Virus record (IMG/VR): IMGVR_UViG_3300045993_000141
Coordinates: 1-22,149 of that record
Strand: one strand, 5' to 3'
Source of the DNA: a virus
Length of the DNA: 22,149 nt
Shown here: positions 1-5,349 of the stretch, piece after piece
Layout: each line of letters starts with the position of its first letter
How positions within the stretch are numbered: the first letter of the stretch is position 1
Notes under the pieces: model-generated
Told to the model about the DNA's origin: nothing
Seen by the model: only the letters and a program-made list of their open reading frames with translations
The model's database searches: none
Position numbers and translations under genes: made by a program

Positions 1-10
1 TCCCTAGCTT

Positions 11-202
11 TTGGGGGGGGGGGGGGGGGCCGTCGGTGCACTGATCGGGCCGACTGCTGAGCAGGCAGTGGATGTGCTGCAGATGTTGGGCGGGCGCAAA
101 CAAGTGGGCAGCACAGTCGTTGACGCACTGCCAGCGAACACTCTGATCAAAGGTTGGACCGGCGCTGGCGACCCGAAAGAGGACCCGATGTTTACGGGCT
201 AA
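11..202 (+). CDS. 3' end of a plus-strand gene, probably a virion protein (5' part missing)
   Basis: This is the only convincing plus-strand coding stretch. After the poly-G run the frame reads about 57 ordinary residues (AVGALIGPTAEQAVD onward) and stops at TAA 200-202. The apparent TTG start at 11 lies inside the suspect edge sequence and is probably not real, so this is a C-terminal fragment. The pattern of a Gly/Ala-rich GPT segment, an amphipathic stretch, then a Pro/Asn-containing tail resembles the C-termini of large internal virion or tail proteins of podovirus-like phages. That resemblance is weak and from memory. The gene runs towards the minus-strand genes, which suits the end of a late structural operon meeting the early operon at attP. 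Confidence 0.5.
   Translation: MGGGGGAVGALIGPTAEQAVDVLQMLGGRKQVGSTVVDALPANTLIKGWTGAGDPKEDPMFTG
13..29. repeat. 17-base poly-G run at the window start
   Basis: A run of 17 G residues follows twelve unrelated bases at the left edge. The downstream reading frame passes through the run as glycines, but meets an in-frame TAG at 5-7 just upstream. The run therefore either breaks the gene or joins foreign bases to it. A homopolymer this long at a sequence edge is typical of assembly or sequencing error. A genuine slippery tract is possible but less likely. Confidence 0.9.
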
Positions 203-462
203 ATGATTACATACACTTCTGTGAAACTCCTACTAGGAATAACTACTACCCTATTACACTATATACCCTAACTATAATTTAAAAAGTGTAATCAGTAATA
301 TATGTAATAAGTAGAGTTAGAGGTTCTGGATCGGCACTTTTGATTACGCAAATTACACCCAATTTTGTAAGTATTCAGTAAGAATGTCGACCTCGCCGAT
401 GAAGCCGTGTTTTCACTGGAAACACGTATATCTCGGGGCTATTCGCAGTGACGGTTTAGTGG
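203..462. other. AT-rich convergent intergenic region with repeats
   Basis: This 260-base gap lies between the converging ends of the plus-strand gene and the gene at 463-696. Its first 130 bases are strongly AT-rich. It holds an 8-bp inverted repeat (ATTACACT 253-260, AGTGTAAT 285-292), two near-identical direct repeats 16 bases apart (GTAATCAGTA 288-297, GTAATAAGTA 304-313) and a hairpin at 406-426. No open frame with a plausible start is present. It could hold terminators, protein-binding sites or an origin. Nothing in the sequence decides between these. Confidence 0.5.
406..426. terminator. Hairpin at the convergent junction
   Basis: CGTGTTT (406-412) pairs perfectly with AAACACG (420-426) around a 7-base loop. 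It lies between two converging transcription units, where a bidirectional terminator is expected. Neither side has a good U tract, so it may act only as a transcript-end or processing hairpin. A second 6-bp stem (447-452 with 462-467) overlaps the stop codon of the next gene. Confidence 0.3.
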
Positions 463-696
463 TCACTCTTCGTCATCGTCTGGTACAAAATAAGTCATGT
501 CGATGACTTCACGAGCTGGTGGTTCGCCGATGGGCCAACGCTCTTCTGCTCTGAGTTCCATCGCCGATGAATACTCATCCTCACCAATTTGAACGGGGTA
601 GAAACCCCACTTCATTCCAGCCGGTGGTTTGTGTTGACGTGCGAAGGCTTGCGCCTCATTGTGGTCGTCGAACACATAGCTCGGCTTGAGTGTCAT
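463..696 (-). CDS. Small acidic hypothetical phage protein (77 aa)
   Basis: A 77-residue protein with no recognised domain. The N-terminal part (SYVFDDHNEAQAFARQHK) looks like a small alpha/beta fold, and the tail ends in DDDEE. The ATG at 694-696 is preceded by a GGGAGG ribosome-binding site at good spacing. That site lies inside the 3' arm of a 7-bp hairpin (701-722), so initiation may depend on RNA structure. The gene is the last of three on the far side of attP from the integrase, so in an integrated prophage it would sit at the opposite end from int, a common place for accessory cargo. It is likely a real gene of unknown function. Confidence 0.7.
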   Translation of the reverse strand: MTLKPSYVFDDHNEAQAFARQHKPPAGMKWGFYPVQIGEDEYSSAMELRAEERWPIGEPPAREVIDMTYFVPDDDEE

Positions 697-700
697 AGTG

Positions 701-722
701 GGCCTCCCGATTAAAGGAGGCC
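701..722 (-). promoter_or_regulatory. Hairpin enclosing the ribosome-binding site of the 463-696 gene
   Basis: GGCCTCC (701-707) and GGAGGCC (716-722) are perfect complements around an 8-base loop. On the minus-strand transcript the 3' arm is GGAGGCC, preceded by the loop G, so the GGGAGG Shine-Dalgarno lies within the stem four bases before the ATG. The element fills the 30-base gap after the 727-879 gene. There is no following U run, so masking the ribosome-binding site is a better reading than termination. Confidence 0.55.
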
Positions 723-726
723 GATC

Positions 727-879
727 TTACTCCGGATTAAATCTCCTGTGGTGATCGATCTTCGGTGGCTGGCGATTTTTAATACGCTTGAGCAAGTAGT
801 ACAGCAATACTGTGGTCGACAACGTCCTGTACACCGCCACCACAACTCTCGACGTTGTGAATAACGGGTTGAAGTTCAT
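727..879 (-). CDS. Small single-pass membrane protein (50 aa)
   Basis: A 50-codon gene, MNFNPLFTTS at the N-terminus and ending ...HHRRFNPE. Residues about 11-30 (RVVVAVYRTLSTTVLLYYLL) form one hydrophobic segment. A strongly basic stretch (KRIKNRQPPK) follows, so the C-terminus should face the cytoplasm. The start is fixed by the ATGA overlap (876-879) with the stop of the 876-1067 gene, implying coupled translation. The stop is TAA at 727-729. Small basic one-helix proteins in phages include holin-like, superinfection-exclusion and membrane-modifying peptides. No specific family is recognised. Confidence 0.65.
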   Translation of the reverse strand: MNFNPLFTTSRVVVAVYRTLSTTVLLYYLLKRIKNRQPPKIDHHRRFNPE

Positions 880-1067
880 ACAGCATGTTCGTTCAGCCAT
901 TCAATGAGTGGCCCCTTTGCTGTGGGTATGTCAACCGTTTGAGTCTCTGGCTTGTGGCCACCACGCTTGAGCTCTGCCCGTGTCTTGCTGGCCTCAGTCT
1001 GGCTGGCTTGAAACGAACTGACGGGCTGAGCCTCTTTGTTGAGGTGGGTTGTTTTATAGATGCGCAT
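876..1067 (-). CDS. Small hypothetical phage protein (63 aa)
   Basis: A 63-residue protein beginning MRIYKTTHLN and ending PLIEWLNEHAV. The central part (SQTEASKTRAELKRGGHK) followed by VDIPTAKGPLIEWLN resembles a family of short phage proteins seen in replication and early regions, whose function I cannot name. A longer upstream frame starting at 1217 exists but would read through the tRNA-derived attP core. The ATG at 1067, preceded by AGAAAGAAAACC, is therefore the better start. It is the first gene beyond attP and is translationally coupled to the downstream membrane protein. Its promoter should lie between 1068 and the att core. A weak -10-like TAGATT is visible there but is not convincing. 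Confidence 0.7.
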   Translation of the reverse strand: MRIYKTTHLNKEAQPVSSFQASQTEASKTRAELKRGGHKPETQTVDIPTAKGPLIEWLNEHAV

Positions 1068-1182
1068 GGTTTTCTTTCTGGGGTCGGATCTAAAATCTAT
1101 GCCAAACCTGACCCGCATTGAAGGGTAGGCATAGTCGTGAGGGAATTGGCGTGTATACTGGCGCAGCGGGTTATGTCCGTGG

Positions 1183-1229
1183 CCTTGACATGGTGGGGGT
1201 CGTTGGTTCGAGTCCAATCGCGCCTACCA
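1183..1229 (+). other. att core: 3' half of a tRNA-Val(GAC) gene
   Basis: Bases 1185-1191 match the anticodon loop TTGACAT with anticodon GAC, and 1192-1196 (GGTGG) is the 3' side of the anticodon stem. Then come variable bases GGGTC, a T-stem (GTTGG 1202-1206 with CCAAT 1214-1218) around TTCGAGT, the acceptor 3' strand CGCGCCT (1219-1225), discriminator A and CCA (1227-1229). This follows the known tRNA-Val(GAC) pattern closely. The 5' half does not fold as a tRNA, so this is the identity segment by which the phage integrates and restores the host gene. The core points towards the integrase, as expected for a phage attP. Confidence 0.85.
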
Positions 1230-1234
1230 GAATA

Positions 1235-1267
1235 CCCTTGCAGTTCAATGAGTTGCAGGGGTTTTTT
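1235..1267 (+). terminator. Rho-independent terminator just after the tRNA 3' end
   Basis: CCCTTGCA (1235-1242) pairs with TGCAGGGG (1254-1261), eight pairs including one G-U, followed by six T (1262-1267). It begins six bases after the CCA of the tRNA fragment, in the tRNA's orientation. After integration it would end transcription of the reconstituted host tRNA before the phage integrase gene, replacing the displaced host terminator. Confidence 0.85.
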
Positions 1268-1354
1268 GTTTACTCGGTCATCTATGGTCTCCTTTGAATG
1301 CACGTTAGAAAGCCTACGATCAGGGCTGTTTAGCATACTATGTCGGCATAGTTT

Positions 1355-2341
1355 CTAAGGTCTAACAGGCCCAATGTTATTCACAAACTTTGCCGTATGA
1401 CTCGGCGCGTGGTGTGTGTAGTTGTCTAGCATGCGCGGGTCTTCCCATCCACCCAGACGTTGAATGATTTCACGAGGTGTCCCAGCTTGGAAGTGCCACG
1501 TAGCGAAGGTGTGACGGAAGCCGTGCCAAGTGAAACCGGCATACCCCACATGATCCTTGTCTTTTTCCATTCGGCCAATGCCAGCTCTAATGCACGCCGA
1601 TTGGAAAGCCGTCTTGATTTCCTTGACCGGCTTGCCCCGGAACGTAAAGACGAACTCATCGTGCTGCCCTTGTACAGTTTTGAGTACATTGAGTGCCTCT
1701 ATTGATAGTGGTACGCCGATAGCTTTCTTCGCCTTCATCTGCCCGGCCTCAACCCAGACGATCTTGCGCTCGAGGTCTACGCGGCTCCAGGTCAAGCCAA
1801 GTACGTTGGCCTGGCGCATGCCCGTGTACAGGGCGAATGTCGCCATGGGCAGCATGTGGGGCCTCAGTTCCTTGCGCAGCCTGTCCCACTGCTCGTGGGT
1901 GAGCCATTCACGCGTGTTTACAGCCTTACTTTTCCTGCGCATGAGCTGGATACTTACTCCAGCCATTTTGAGGATGGCTGAAATGCGCGTACGGTAGCGG
2001 GTGTAGGTTCCGCTGGTGCTGCAGAACTTGGCCAGCGCCTCATCCACAGCTTGAGGTGTGATGTCTACCAGCAGCCGGTCGTGGAAGTAACTGCCAAACT
2101 TGGCCAGACTCTGCAGATCAGACTCTGAGCGTGTTTCAGCCTTGGCCCACTTCAGCACAGCGTTGCCCCAGGTCTTACCCTTCAGAACCTCTGGCTGCTT
2201 CCAGAGCTCCGCCTTGAGCTCATCTTCGAAGCGCTGCGCTGCTGTTGGATCAGTGTGACCAGTTGATCGACGTATGGGCTTGCCACGGAACGAGAACCGC
2301 GTGCTCCAGATGCTGGAGCCGGTTTGTTTATAGAGGGACAT
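1355..2341 (-). CDS. int: Tyrosine-family site-specific integrase
   Basis: A 328-aa phage integrase that cuts and rejoins attP and the bacterial tRNA gene through a 3'-phosphotyrosine intermediate. The N-terminal part (about 1-50) is the short arm-binding type (MSLYKQTGSS, RGKPIRRSTGHTD). A core-binding SAM-like domain lies around 55-130 and the catalytic domain around 145-315. The catalytic residues are visible: R176 (TGMRQANVLGL), a lysine in the QMKAKK hairpin (about 204), H273 and R276 (WHGFRHTFA), W299 in the H/W position (LGGWED) and the nucleophile Y308 (DNYTH). Length is normal and the gene looks intact. The ATG at 2341 has GGGAGC upstream. The first 160 bases overlap the excisionase-like gene in another frame. 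The gene ends two bases from the attP repeats. Confidence 0.95.
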   Translation of the reverse strand: MSLYKQTGSSIWSTRFSFRGKPIRRSTGHTDPTAAQRFEDELKAELWKQPEVLKGKTWGNAVLKWAKAETRSESDLQSLAKFGSYFHDRLLVDITPQAVDEALAKFCSTSGTYTRYRTRISAILKMAGVSIQLMRRKSKAVNTREWLTHEQWDRLRKELRPHMLPMATFALYTGMRQANVLGLTWSRVDLERKIVWVEAGQMKAKKAIGVPLSIEALNVLKTVQGQHDEFVFTFRGKPVKEIKTAFQSACIRAGIGRMEKDKDHVGYAGFTWHGFRHTFATWHFQAGTPREIIQRLGGWEDPRMLDNYTHHAPSHTAKFVNNIGPVRP

Positions 2342-2508
2342 GCGTACTGCTCCCGAAGGAAAGCAACCAGATCAGATTCAATGAAGGTCCACGAGCGGCC
2401 TAACTTGGCAGCCGGAATGGCACCACCGGCAGCCTTAGCGGCCAGGGTGTTCTTGTGGACGCGCAACATCAGTGCCGCCTCCACCAGAGTAAGGATGCGC
2501 TCAGTCAT
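2182..2508 (-). CDS. Excisionase-like helix-turn-helix protein
   Basis: A 108-aa protein. Residues about 5-52 form a MerR/AlpA-like helix-turn-helix of the excisionase class (LTLVEAALMLRVHKNTLAAK, then AAKLGRSWTFIESDLVAFL), followed by a low-complexity Ser/Arg/Ala-rich tail. Such proteins direct the integrase towards excision or regulate it. It starts by ATGA overlap with the 2505-2858 gene. Its last 160 bases lie out of phase over the start of the integrase gene, and the tail composition suggests this part is shaped by the integrase frame. I recall a similar HTH-then-integrase overlap in prophages of Burkholderia and Pseudomonas, but could not check it. The DNA-binding class is secure; the excisionase role is inferred from position. 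Confidence 0.8.
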   Translation of the reverse strand: MTERILTLVEAALMLRVHKNTLAAKAAGGAIPAAKLGRSWTFIESDLVAFLREQYACPSINKPAPASGARGSRSVASPYVDQLVTLIQQQRSASKMSSRRSSGSSQRF

Positions 2509-2858
2509 ACAAACGAGAGCGGGCCGACTACAGCGGACTCACGAGTCCTAAATTTCAGTAGGGTTTTATGGGTTGGGTTCATGTGAGCAAAGAGCCGAGC
2601 CATACTAGATGTCCACGCCTCATTGATTTTGAACTCCCCTCCAGCATCAGCGAGCATCGTGTAATGCCGCATGTATTCAATGATGGTATGAGCTGAGTAA
2701 AGTAAGCGCCCTTTACCTGCTACTACCAACGCCTCACGTTCGAACTCGCGTTGCAGGGCTACGTTGTCCCACAACCAATCATCAAACCCCTCACGAAATT
2801 GTTCCGGGAACCGATAGATGATTGGGTAGGCTTTACGAATAAACTGCAGGTCTGTCAT
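2505..2858 (-). CDS. Conserved-looking hypothetical phage protein (117 aa)
   Basis: A 117-aa soluble, helical protein with no assigned domain. The middle section (FEREALVVAGKGRLLYSAHTI) and the C-terminal FKINEAWTSSMARLFAH resemble a family of uncharacterised phage proteins found near replication or recombination genes. No catalytic motif is evident. It is linked by ATGA overlaps to the ligase upstream (2855-2858) and the excisionase-like gene downstream (2505-2508). All three are therefore probably made from one message, which is unusual because it ties ligase expression to int/xis expression. Confidence 0.7.
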   Translation of the reverse strand: MTDLQFIRKAYPIIYRFPEQFREGFDDWLWDNVALQREFEREALVVAGKGRLLYSAHTIIEYMRHYTMLADAGGEFKINEAWTSSMARLFAHMNPTHKTLLKFRTRESAVVGPLSFV

Positions 2859-3742
2859 AGATCCCCCTTGTCTCTGAAGCCAAGGAACACCGGGTGGCGC
2901 GGGGCAATCTTCACCCCTACTGGAAAGAACTTGTACTTGGCGAGCTTGCCGAGGTATTCGTCTTGTCGTTGCCAGAAGGTCCCTCGTTGCAGAGCTGTAA
3001 GTCCAGTTCCAACTGAGAACTCGATTCCGGTGTGGATGTCTCTGACAAGAAACGCCCCTAGTGTTCCCTTGCCACTGAGGCCAGCCTTCGCTGTACTGCG
3101 TTTCGTGCGGCCAAGTTCGTTAGTCTCTGCACAGTTTCCATTAAACATCTCCTCTTCAAAACCGATGATTTCTGCTTCGGAATCCTCAAAGCGTTTCACC
3201 TTGAGTAAGTACCCCTCGTTGACGGTGCTACGGCCGTGTTTGTAAGGCGCGTCTGGAGCCCGCAGGATGATGCCCTCGTAGCCTTTTGCTACCTTCTCAG
3301 CCTCGTACTCCAGCATGTCATCTTCACAGACGATGTGGGCTTGTTCGAGGACACAGATGGGTATCTGGTTAGACCCGTCGTAAGCCGGGTCGTTCAGTGC
3401 GTGCAAGCGAGAGTCGTAGGGGAGGGCAATATTATGTTTGTCGAAGACGTAATACCGTATGTCCTCCAGCCCCTTGTCGTGGGCCATGACTTGAGAGACT
3501 GTCTTGTTGTACACATCGGAAGCGGTTGGCGTACCAGAGATCAGTTCGCCATCAAGACCATTGAACTGCATGTCCGACAAGAAGGCATAAACCGCCTTAT
3601 TCGGAATCGGTTTCAACGTCCTGCTCAGCGCCTTGCCGTCCACGATCGAGCAGCGGATGCCGTCGAGCTTGGGGCTGGCGTACACGGGGTACTTGATCTT
3701 GCTGAAGTCAGCTGCGACAGCGAGTGTTGGCTTGAACGACAT
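2855..3742 (-). CDS. ATP-dependent DNA ligase (T7-like size)
   Basis: A 295-aa ligase that seals nicks using ATP. The adenylation motif is SPKLDGIR with K25 as the nucleophile (KLDG 25-28). Motif III is LDGE (63-66), motif IV EGIILR (156-161) and motif V LLKVK (179-183). An OB-fold-like C-terminal part (about 190-290) follows, with GKGTLGAFLVRD. The length fits minimal phage ligases that lack extra domains. The ATG follows AAGGAG at good spacing and directly abuts the TGA of the 3743-3970 gene. It most likely joins Okazaki fragments and recombination nicks together with the phage polymerase. Confidence 0.93.
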   Translation of the reverse strand: MSFKPTLAVAADFSKIKYPVYASPKLDGIRCSIVDGKALSRTLKPIPNKAVYAFLSDMQFNGLDGELISGTPTASDVYNKTVSQVMAHDKGLEDIRYYVFDKHNIALPYDSRLHALNDPAYDGSNQIPICVLEQAHIVCEDDMLEYEAEKVAKGYEGIILRAPDAPYKHGRSTVNEGYLLKVKRFEDSEAEIIGFEEEMFNGNCAETNELGRTKRSTAKAGLSGKGTLGAFLVRDIHTGIEFSVGTGLTALQRGTFWQRQDEYLGKLAKYKFFPVGVKIAPRHPVFLGFRDKGDL

Positions 3743-3970
3743 TCAAACTCCTTGATGGCTGGCCTGAACCAGCCGTAATGCTTTGATACTCAGCGCATCG
3801 CCCATACGGGCCCGCGCCACAAGTTGTAGCCCAGCTAATTCGGCGCTGGGCATGCCCACTACCTGTACTCGCCATTTATTCGTTACAAGATCATAGACAT
3901 GGCTAAGGCTCCAGCCTTGGGCTGCCGCTGCGTCTGCCTCTGGTTTTGTCAACAAATCGTAATTAGACAT
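3743..3970 (-). CDS. Small hypothetical phage protein (75 aa)
   Basis: A 75-residue protein, MSNYDLLTKPEADAAAAQGW at the start, then a beta-like segment (DLVTNKWRVQVVG) and a helical Ala/Leu-rich end. No family is recognised. Its TGA directly abuts the ligase ATG, and the ligase ribosome-binding site lies inside its last codons, so the two are translated together. The start lacks a clear Shine-Dalgarno sequence. It follows the hairpin at 3990-4010, which may separate it from the upstream genes. Confidence 0.65.
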   Translation of the reverse strand: MSNYDLLTKPEADAAAAQGWSLSHVYDLVTNKWRVQVVGMPSAELAGLQLVARARMGDALSIKALRLVQASHQGV

Positions 3971-3989
3971 GAGATTACAGGTGGGGCAA

Positions 3990-4010
3990 AAGGGGCAGTA
4001 AATGCCCCTT
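3990..4010. terminator. Strong hairpin between operon segments, possible terminator
   Basis: AAGGGGCA (3990-3997) pairs perfectly with TGCCCCTT (4003-4010) around a 5-base loop. It begins a few bases after the stop of the 4016-4183 gene. On the minus-strand transcript the stem ends CCCCTT followed by two more U, so the U tract is short. On the plus strand the following bases are richer in T. It may give partial termination or protect the 3' end of the upstream message. Confidence 0.5.
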
Positions 4011-4015
4011 GGTTT

Positions 4016-4183
4016 TTATTTTCCGGGCTTCTGCCTGATCTGGATCACCAGGTTCGGGAACTCCATCGTGATGAGGTTCCCTTCTTCAGTGATCAGCACA
4101 GCAGGACGGTCAGCCAGGATTTTTGGTGCATACTCAACGGCATCGAGGTACTTCGGTCCCTTGCGACCTTTCCATTCATACAT
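4016..4183 (-). CDS. Small basic hypothetical protein (55 aa)
   Basis: A 55-codon gene. The protein starts MYEWKGRKGPKYLDAVEYA, continues with LADRPAVLITEEGNLITMEF and ends RQKPGK, which suggests a small beta-barrel-like fold with basic ends. The ATG directly abuts the TGA of the 4184-4399 gene (TGAATG), and a TAA at 4016-4018 precedes the hairpin at 3990-4010. The tight junction and a normal amino acid composition support it as real. The function is unknown. Confidence 0.65.
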   Translation of the reverse strand: MYEWKGRKGPKYLDAVEYAPKILADRPAVLITEEGNLITMEFPNLVIQIRQKPGK

Positions 4184-4399
4184 TCAACGAGAACGTGAAT
4201 TTGTTTCTTTGGGCGCTGGCAGTCTGACCACCACTCCTTTTCGCCAGAGGCCACCAAGGTAATCAGACACACGGTTCACCGTGGCTGCATGTTCCCGTAT
4301 AGATGGCATGTCGAAAAGTTCTTGGCAGTCGAGTGGCCTGTCGGCCGCCCGTAAAGCAGTTTCTAGGGCTGGGAATAGCCCCGTTTCGGTGTTACGCAT
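4184..4399 (-). CDS. Small winged-helix-like protein (71 aa)
   Basis: A 71-aa protein starting at the ATG (MRNTETGLF) with GGAG seven bases upstream. An in-frame TTG at 4414 lies too close to that GGAG and is less likely. The order LETALRAADRPLDCQELFDM, then VNRVSDYLGGLWRKGVVVRL resembles a short winged helix, in which a helix-turn-helix is followed by a beta wing. It may bind DNA and act as a regulator. It shares a direct stop/start junction with the 4016-4183 gene. Confidence 0.6.
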   Translation of the reverse strand: MRNTETGLFPALETALRAADRPLDCQELFDMPSIREHAATVNRVSDYLGGLWRKGVVVRLPAPKETNSRSR

Positions 4400-4432
4400 G
4401 ATAGTGCTCCGCAATTCAAAGAGTAGTTCATT

Positions 4433-4828
4433 TTATTTAGAACATAAAGAGATGATGATATTAGCCAACTCATTACGCCTCCTGATGAGTTTTCGAAACT
4501 CGCCCGAAGTGTATGAGCAATCCCACGAGTCGTCAGCTAGATAAACACCACCTTCTTTGCACCCAATGATTACAGCCACACGTCTTCCTTCAGCATACCG
4601 ATTGCGAAGCCAGTTTTTCTGAAGTTCAGACAGCTCGATCTTTACTTGTGTTTCAGATCGCGCAGGGACGGTGATGTATTTGTATTCGACCCAGAGGTCA
4701 GCAGCGTTGCCGCTGTACCATACGTCGGCGATACCGCCGTTGTACTGGTTGTGATTTTTCATGTGGTAGAGATCCACCGGAAGGTACCGGTGGACTCCAG
4801 CAATGAACGTATTTTCAGGAATCGCCAT
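4433..4828 (-). CDS. Small PD-(D/E)XK nuclease, VRR-NUC-like
   Basis: A 131-aa protein with the minimal PD-(D/E)XK nuclease core. E6 lies in the first helix, D35 in GGIADVWYSG, and E48 with K50 in LWVEYKYI, followed by LSELQKNWLRNRYAEGRRVAVIIG. This order matches the VRR-NUC and Holliday-junction-resolvase-like nucleases common in phages, which cut branched or flap DNA with Mg2+. The family fit is by motif and layout. The DNA structure cut is inferred. Its start overlaps the last 14 bases of the DUF6378 gene. It probably works with the ligase and polymerase in recombination. Confidence 0.75.
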   Translation of the reverse strand: MAIPENTFIAGVHRYLPVDLYHMKNHNQYNGGIADVWYSGNAADLWVEYKYITVPARSETQVKIELSELQKNWLRNRYAEGRRVAVIIGCKEGGVYLADDSWDCSYTSGEFRKLIRRRNELANIIISLCSK

Positions 4829-5228
4829 CGATTACAGTGACGACACCAGCATCAACCAGCGTCTGTAGCGCAGCAGCAATCTTGGGATCGACGGCTGACA
4901 TTTTCTTGCCGACCAGATCCTTCATGGCTTTGTCGAACGCTGTCTGACATGTTGATTTATCCTGAGCTTGCTCAGTAATCAGCCGCTTCTCCACCAGCCG
5001 CGTATAACCGATGATGTCGGTCCAGCTGTCGATATAGTCAGCATCACCGTTGAGGATACGGCCGATCTTATGCGCCACCATCTCGAGACATTCACGCTGA
5101 TCATTGTCGAGGGTCTCCCAGTTGTTGCCCATGCTCATGGCTTCTTTGATGCCCTGAGTAATGTCGGCATGGTCAGTAAATTCACCGTAGCGGGAGCCAC
5201 GTTCTGCGAGGGTTTGGTCAATCGTCAT
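4815..5228 (-). CDS. DUF6378-type phage protein
   Basis: A 137-aa protein with the recognisable pattern TLAERGSRYGEFTDHADI, then QRECLEMVAHKIGRILNGD and DSWTDIIGYTRLVEKRL. This is the signature of a common phage family (DUF6378) of small all-helical proteins with a conserved dense His/Asp/Glu set, like MazG-related nucleotide-handling folds. Its activity is not established. The in-frame frame extends to 5276, but the ATG at 5228 has GGAAGGG at good spacing and gives the family's usual N-terminus. The C-terminal 40 residues (after about 95) are an extra tail. Confidence 0.75.
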   Translation of the reverse strand: MTIDQTLAERGSRYGEFTDHADITQGIKEAMSMGNNWETLDNDQRECLEMVAHKIGRILNGDADYIDSWTDIIGYTRLVEKRLITEQAQDKSTCQTAFDKAMKDLVGKKMSAVDPKIAAALQTLVDAGVVTVIDGDS

Positions 5229-5349
5229 TGGGTACCCTTCCAAGGTTGTGCATTTCATCGTAGACGTTCTGGGCATACATCACTGGATCAGGAACACCTG
5301 ATGCCGTAGCTGCAATGACCAGAGCGAGGAAAAATTCATCGCTGCTCAT
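5218..5349 (-). CDS. Small hypothetical protein (43 aa)
   Basis: A 43-codon gene, MSSDEFFLALVIAATASGVP at the start and a hydrophilic end VYDEMHNLGRVPNDD. The hydrophobic stretch (FFLALVIAATA) is short for a membrane helix and may instead pack in a small helical protein. Its ATG forms an ATGA overlap with the stop of the 5346-5486 gene. Its end overlaps the start of the DUF6378 gene by 11 bases and carries that gene's ribosome-binding site. This nested arrangement supports real translation. The function is unknown. Confidence 0.55.
   Translation of the reverse strand: MSSDEFFLALVIAATASGVPDPVMYAQNVYDEMHNLGRVPNDD

Larger units (their letters stand above)
1097..1352. other. attP: attP region with candidate integrase arm-type repeats
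   Basis: The region spans the tRNA-derived core (1183-1229) and repeated short motifs on both sides. GGCATAGT occurs at 1128-1135 and again at 1345-1352, and the inverse CTATGCC occurs at 1097-1103. The 1345-1352 copy is the arm of a 6-bp hairpin (ACTATG 1337-1342 with CATAGT 1347-1352) directly after the integrase stop codon. Lambda-type attP sites carry arm-type integrase sites flanking the core at similar distances. The repeats are seen in the sequence. Their role as arm sites is inferred. Confidence 0.5.

Noticed and set aside
1151-1159. A promoter at TATACT upstream of the att core
   Set aside because: The -10-like hexamer is good, but no -35 lies at usual spacing and no plus-strand gene follows.
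876-1217. A 113-aa protein instead of 63 aa
   Set aside because: The extra N-terminus would be translated from the tRNA-derived core. Composition changes at the internal ATG, which has its own upstream purine-rich site.
1147-1229. A complete functional tRNA-Val gene
   Set aside because: The 3' half is convincing but the 5' half is about seven bases too long and lacks a D-stem and a proper anticodon stem, so it is treated as an att core with a possible remnant.
1557-1997. A 146-codon plus-strand frame opposite the integrase
   Set aside because: It mirrors the integrase's codon structure, has no ribosome-binding site and shows no domain. The same holds for long plus-strand frames at 2751-3245, 3236-3778, 10158-10670 and 14636-15010.
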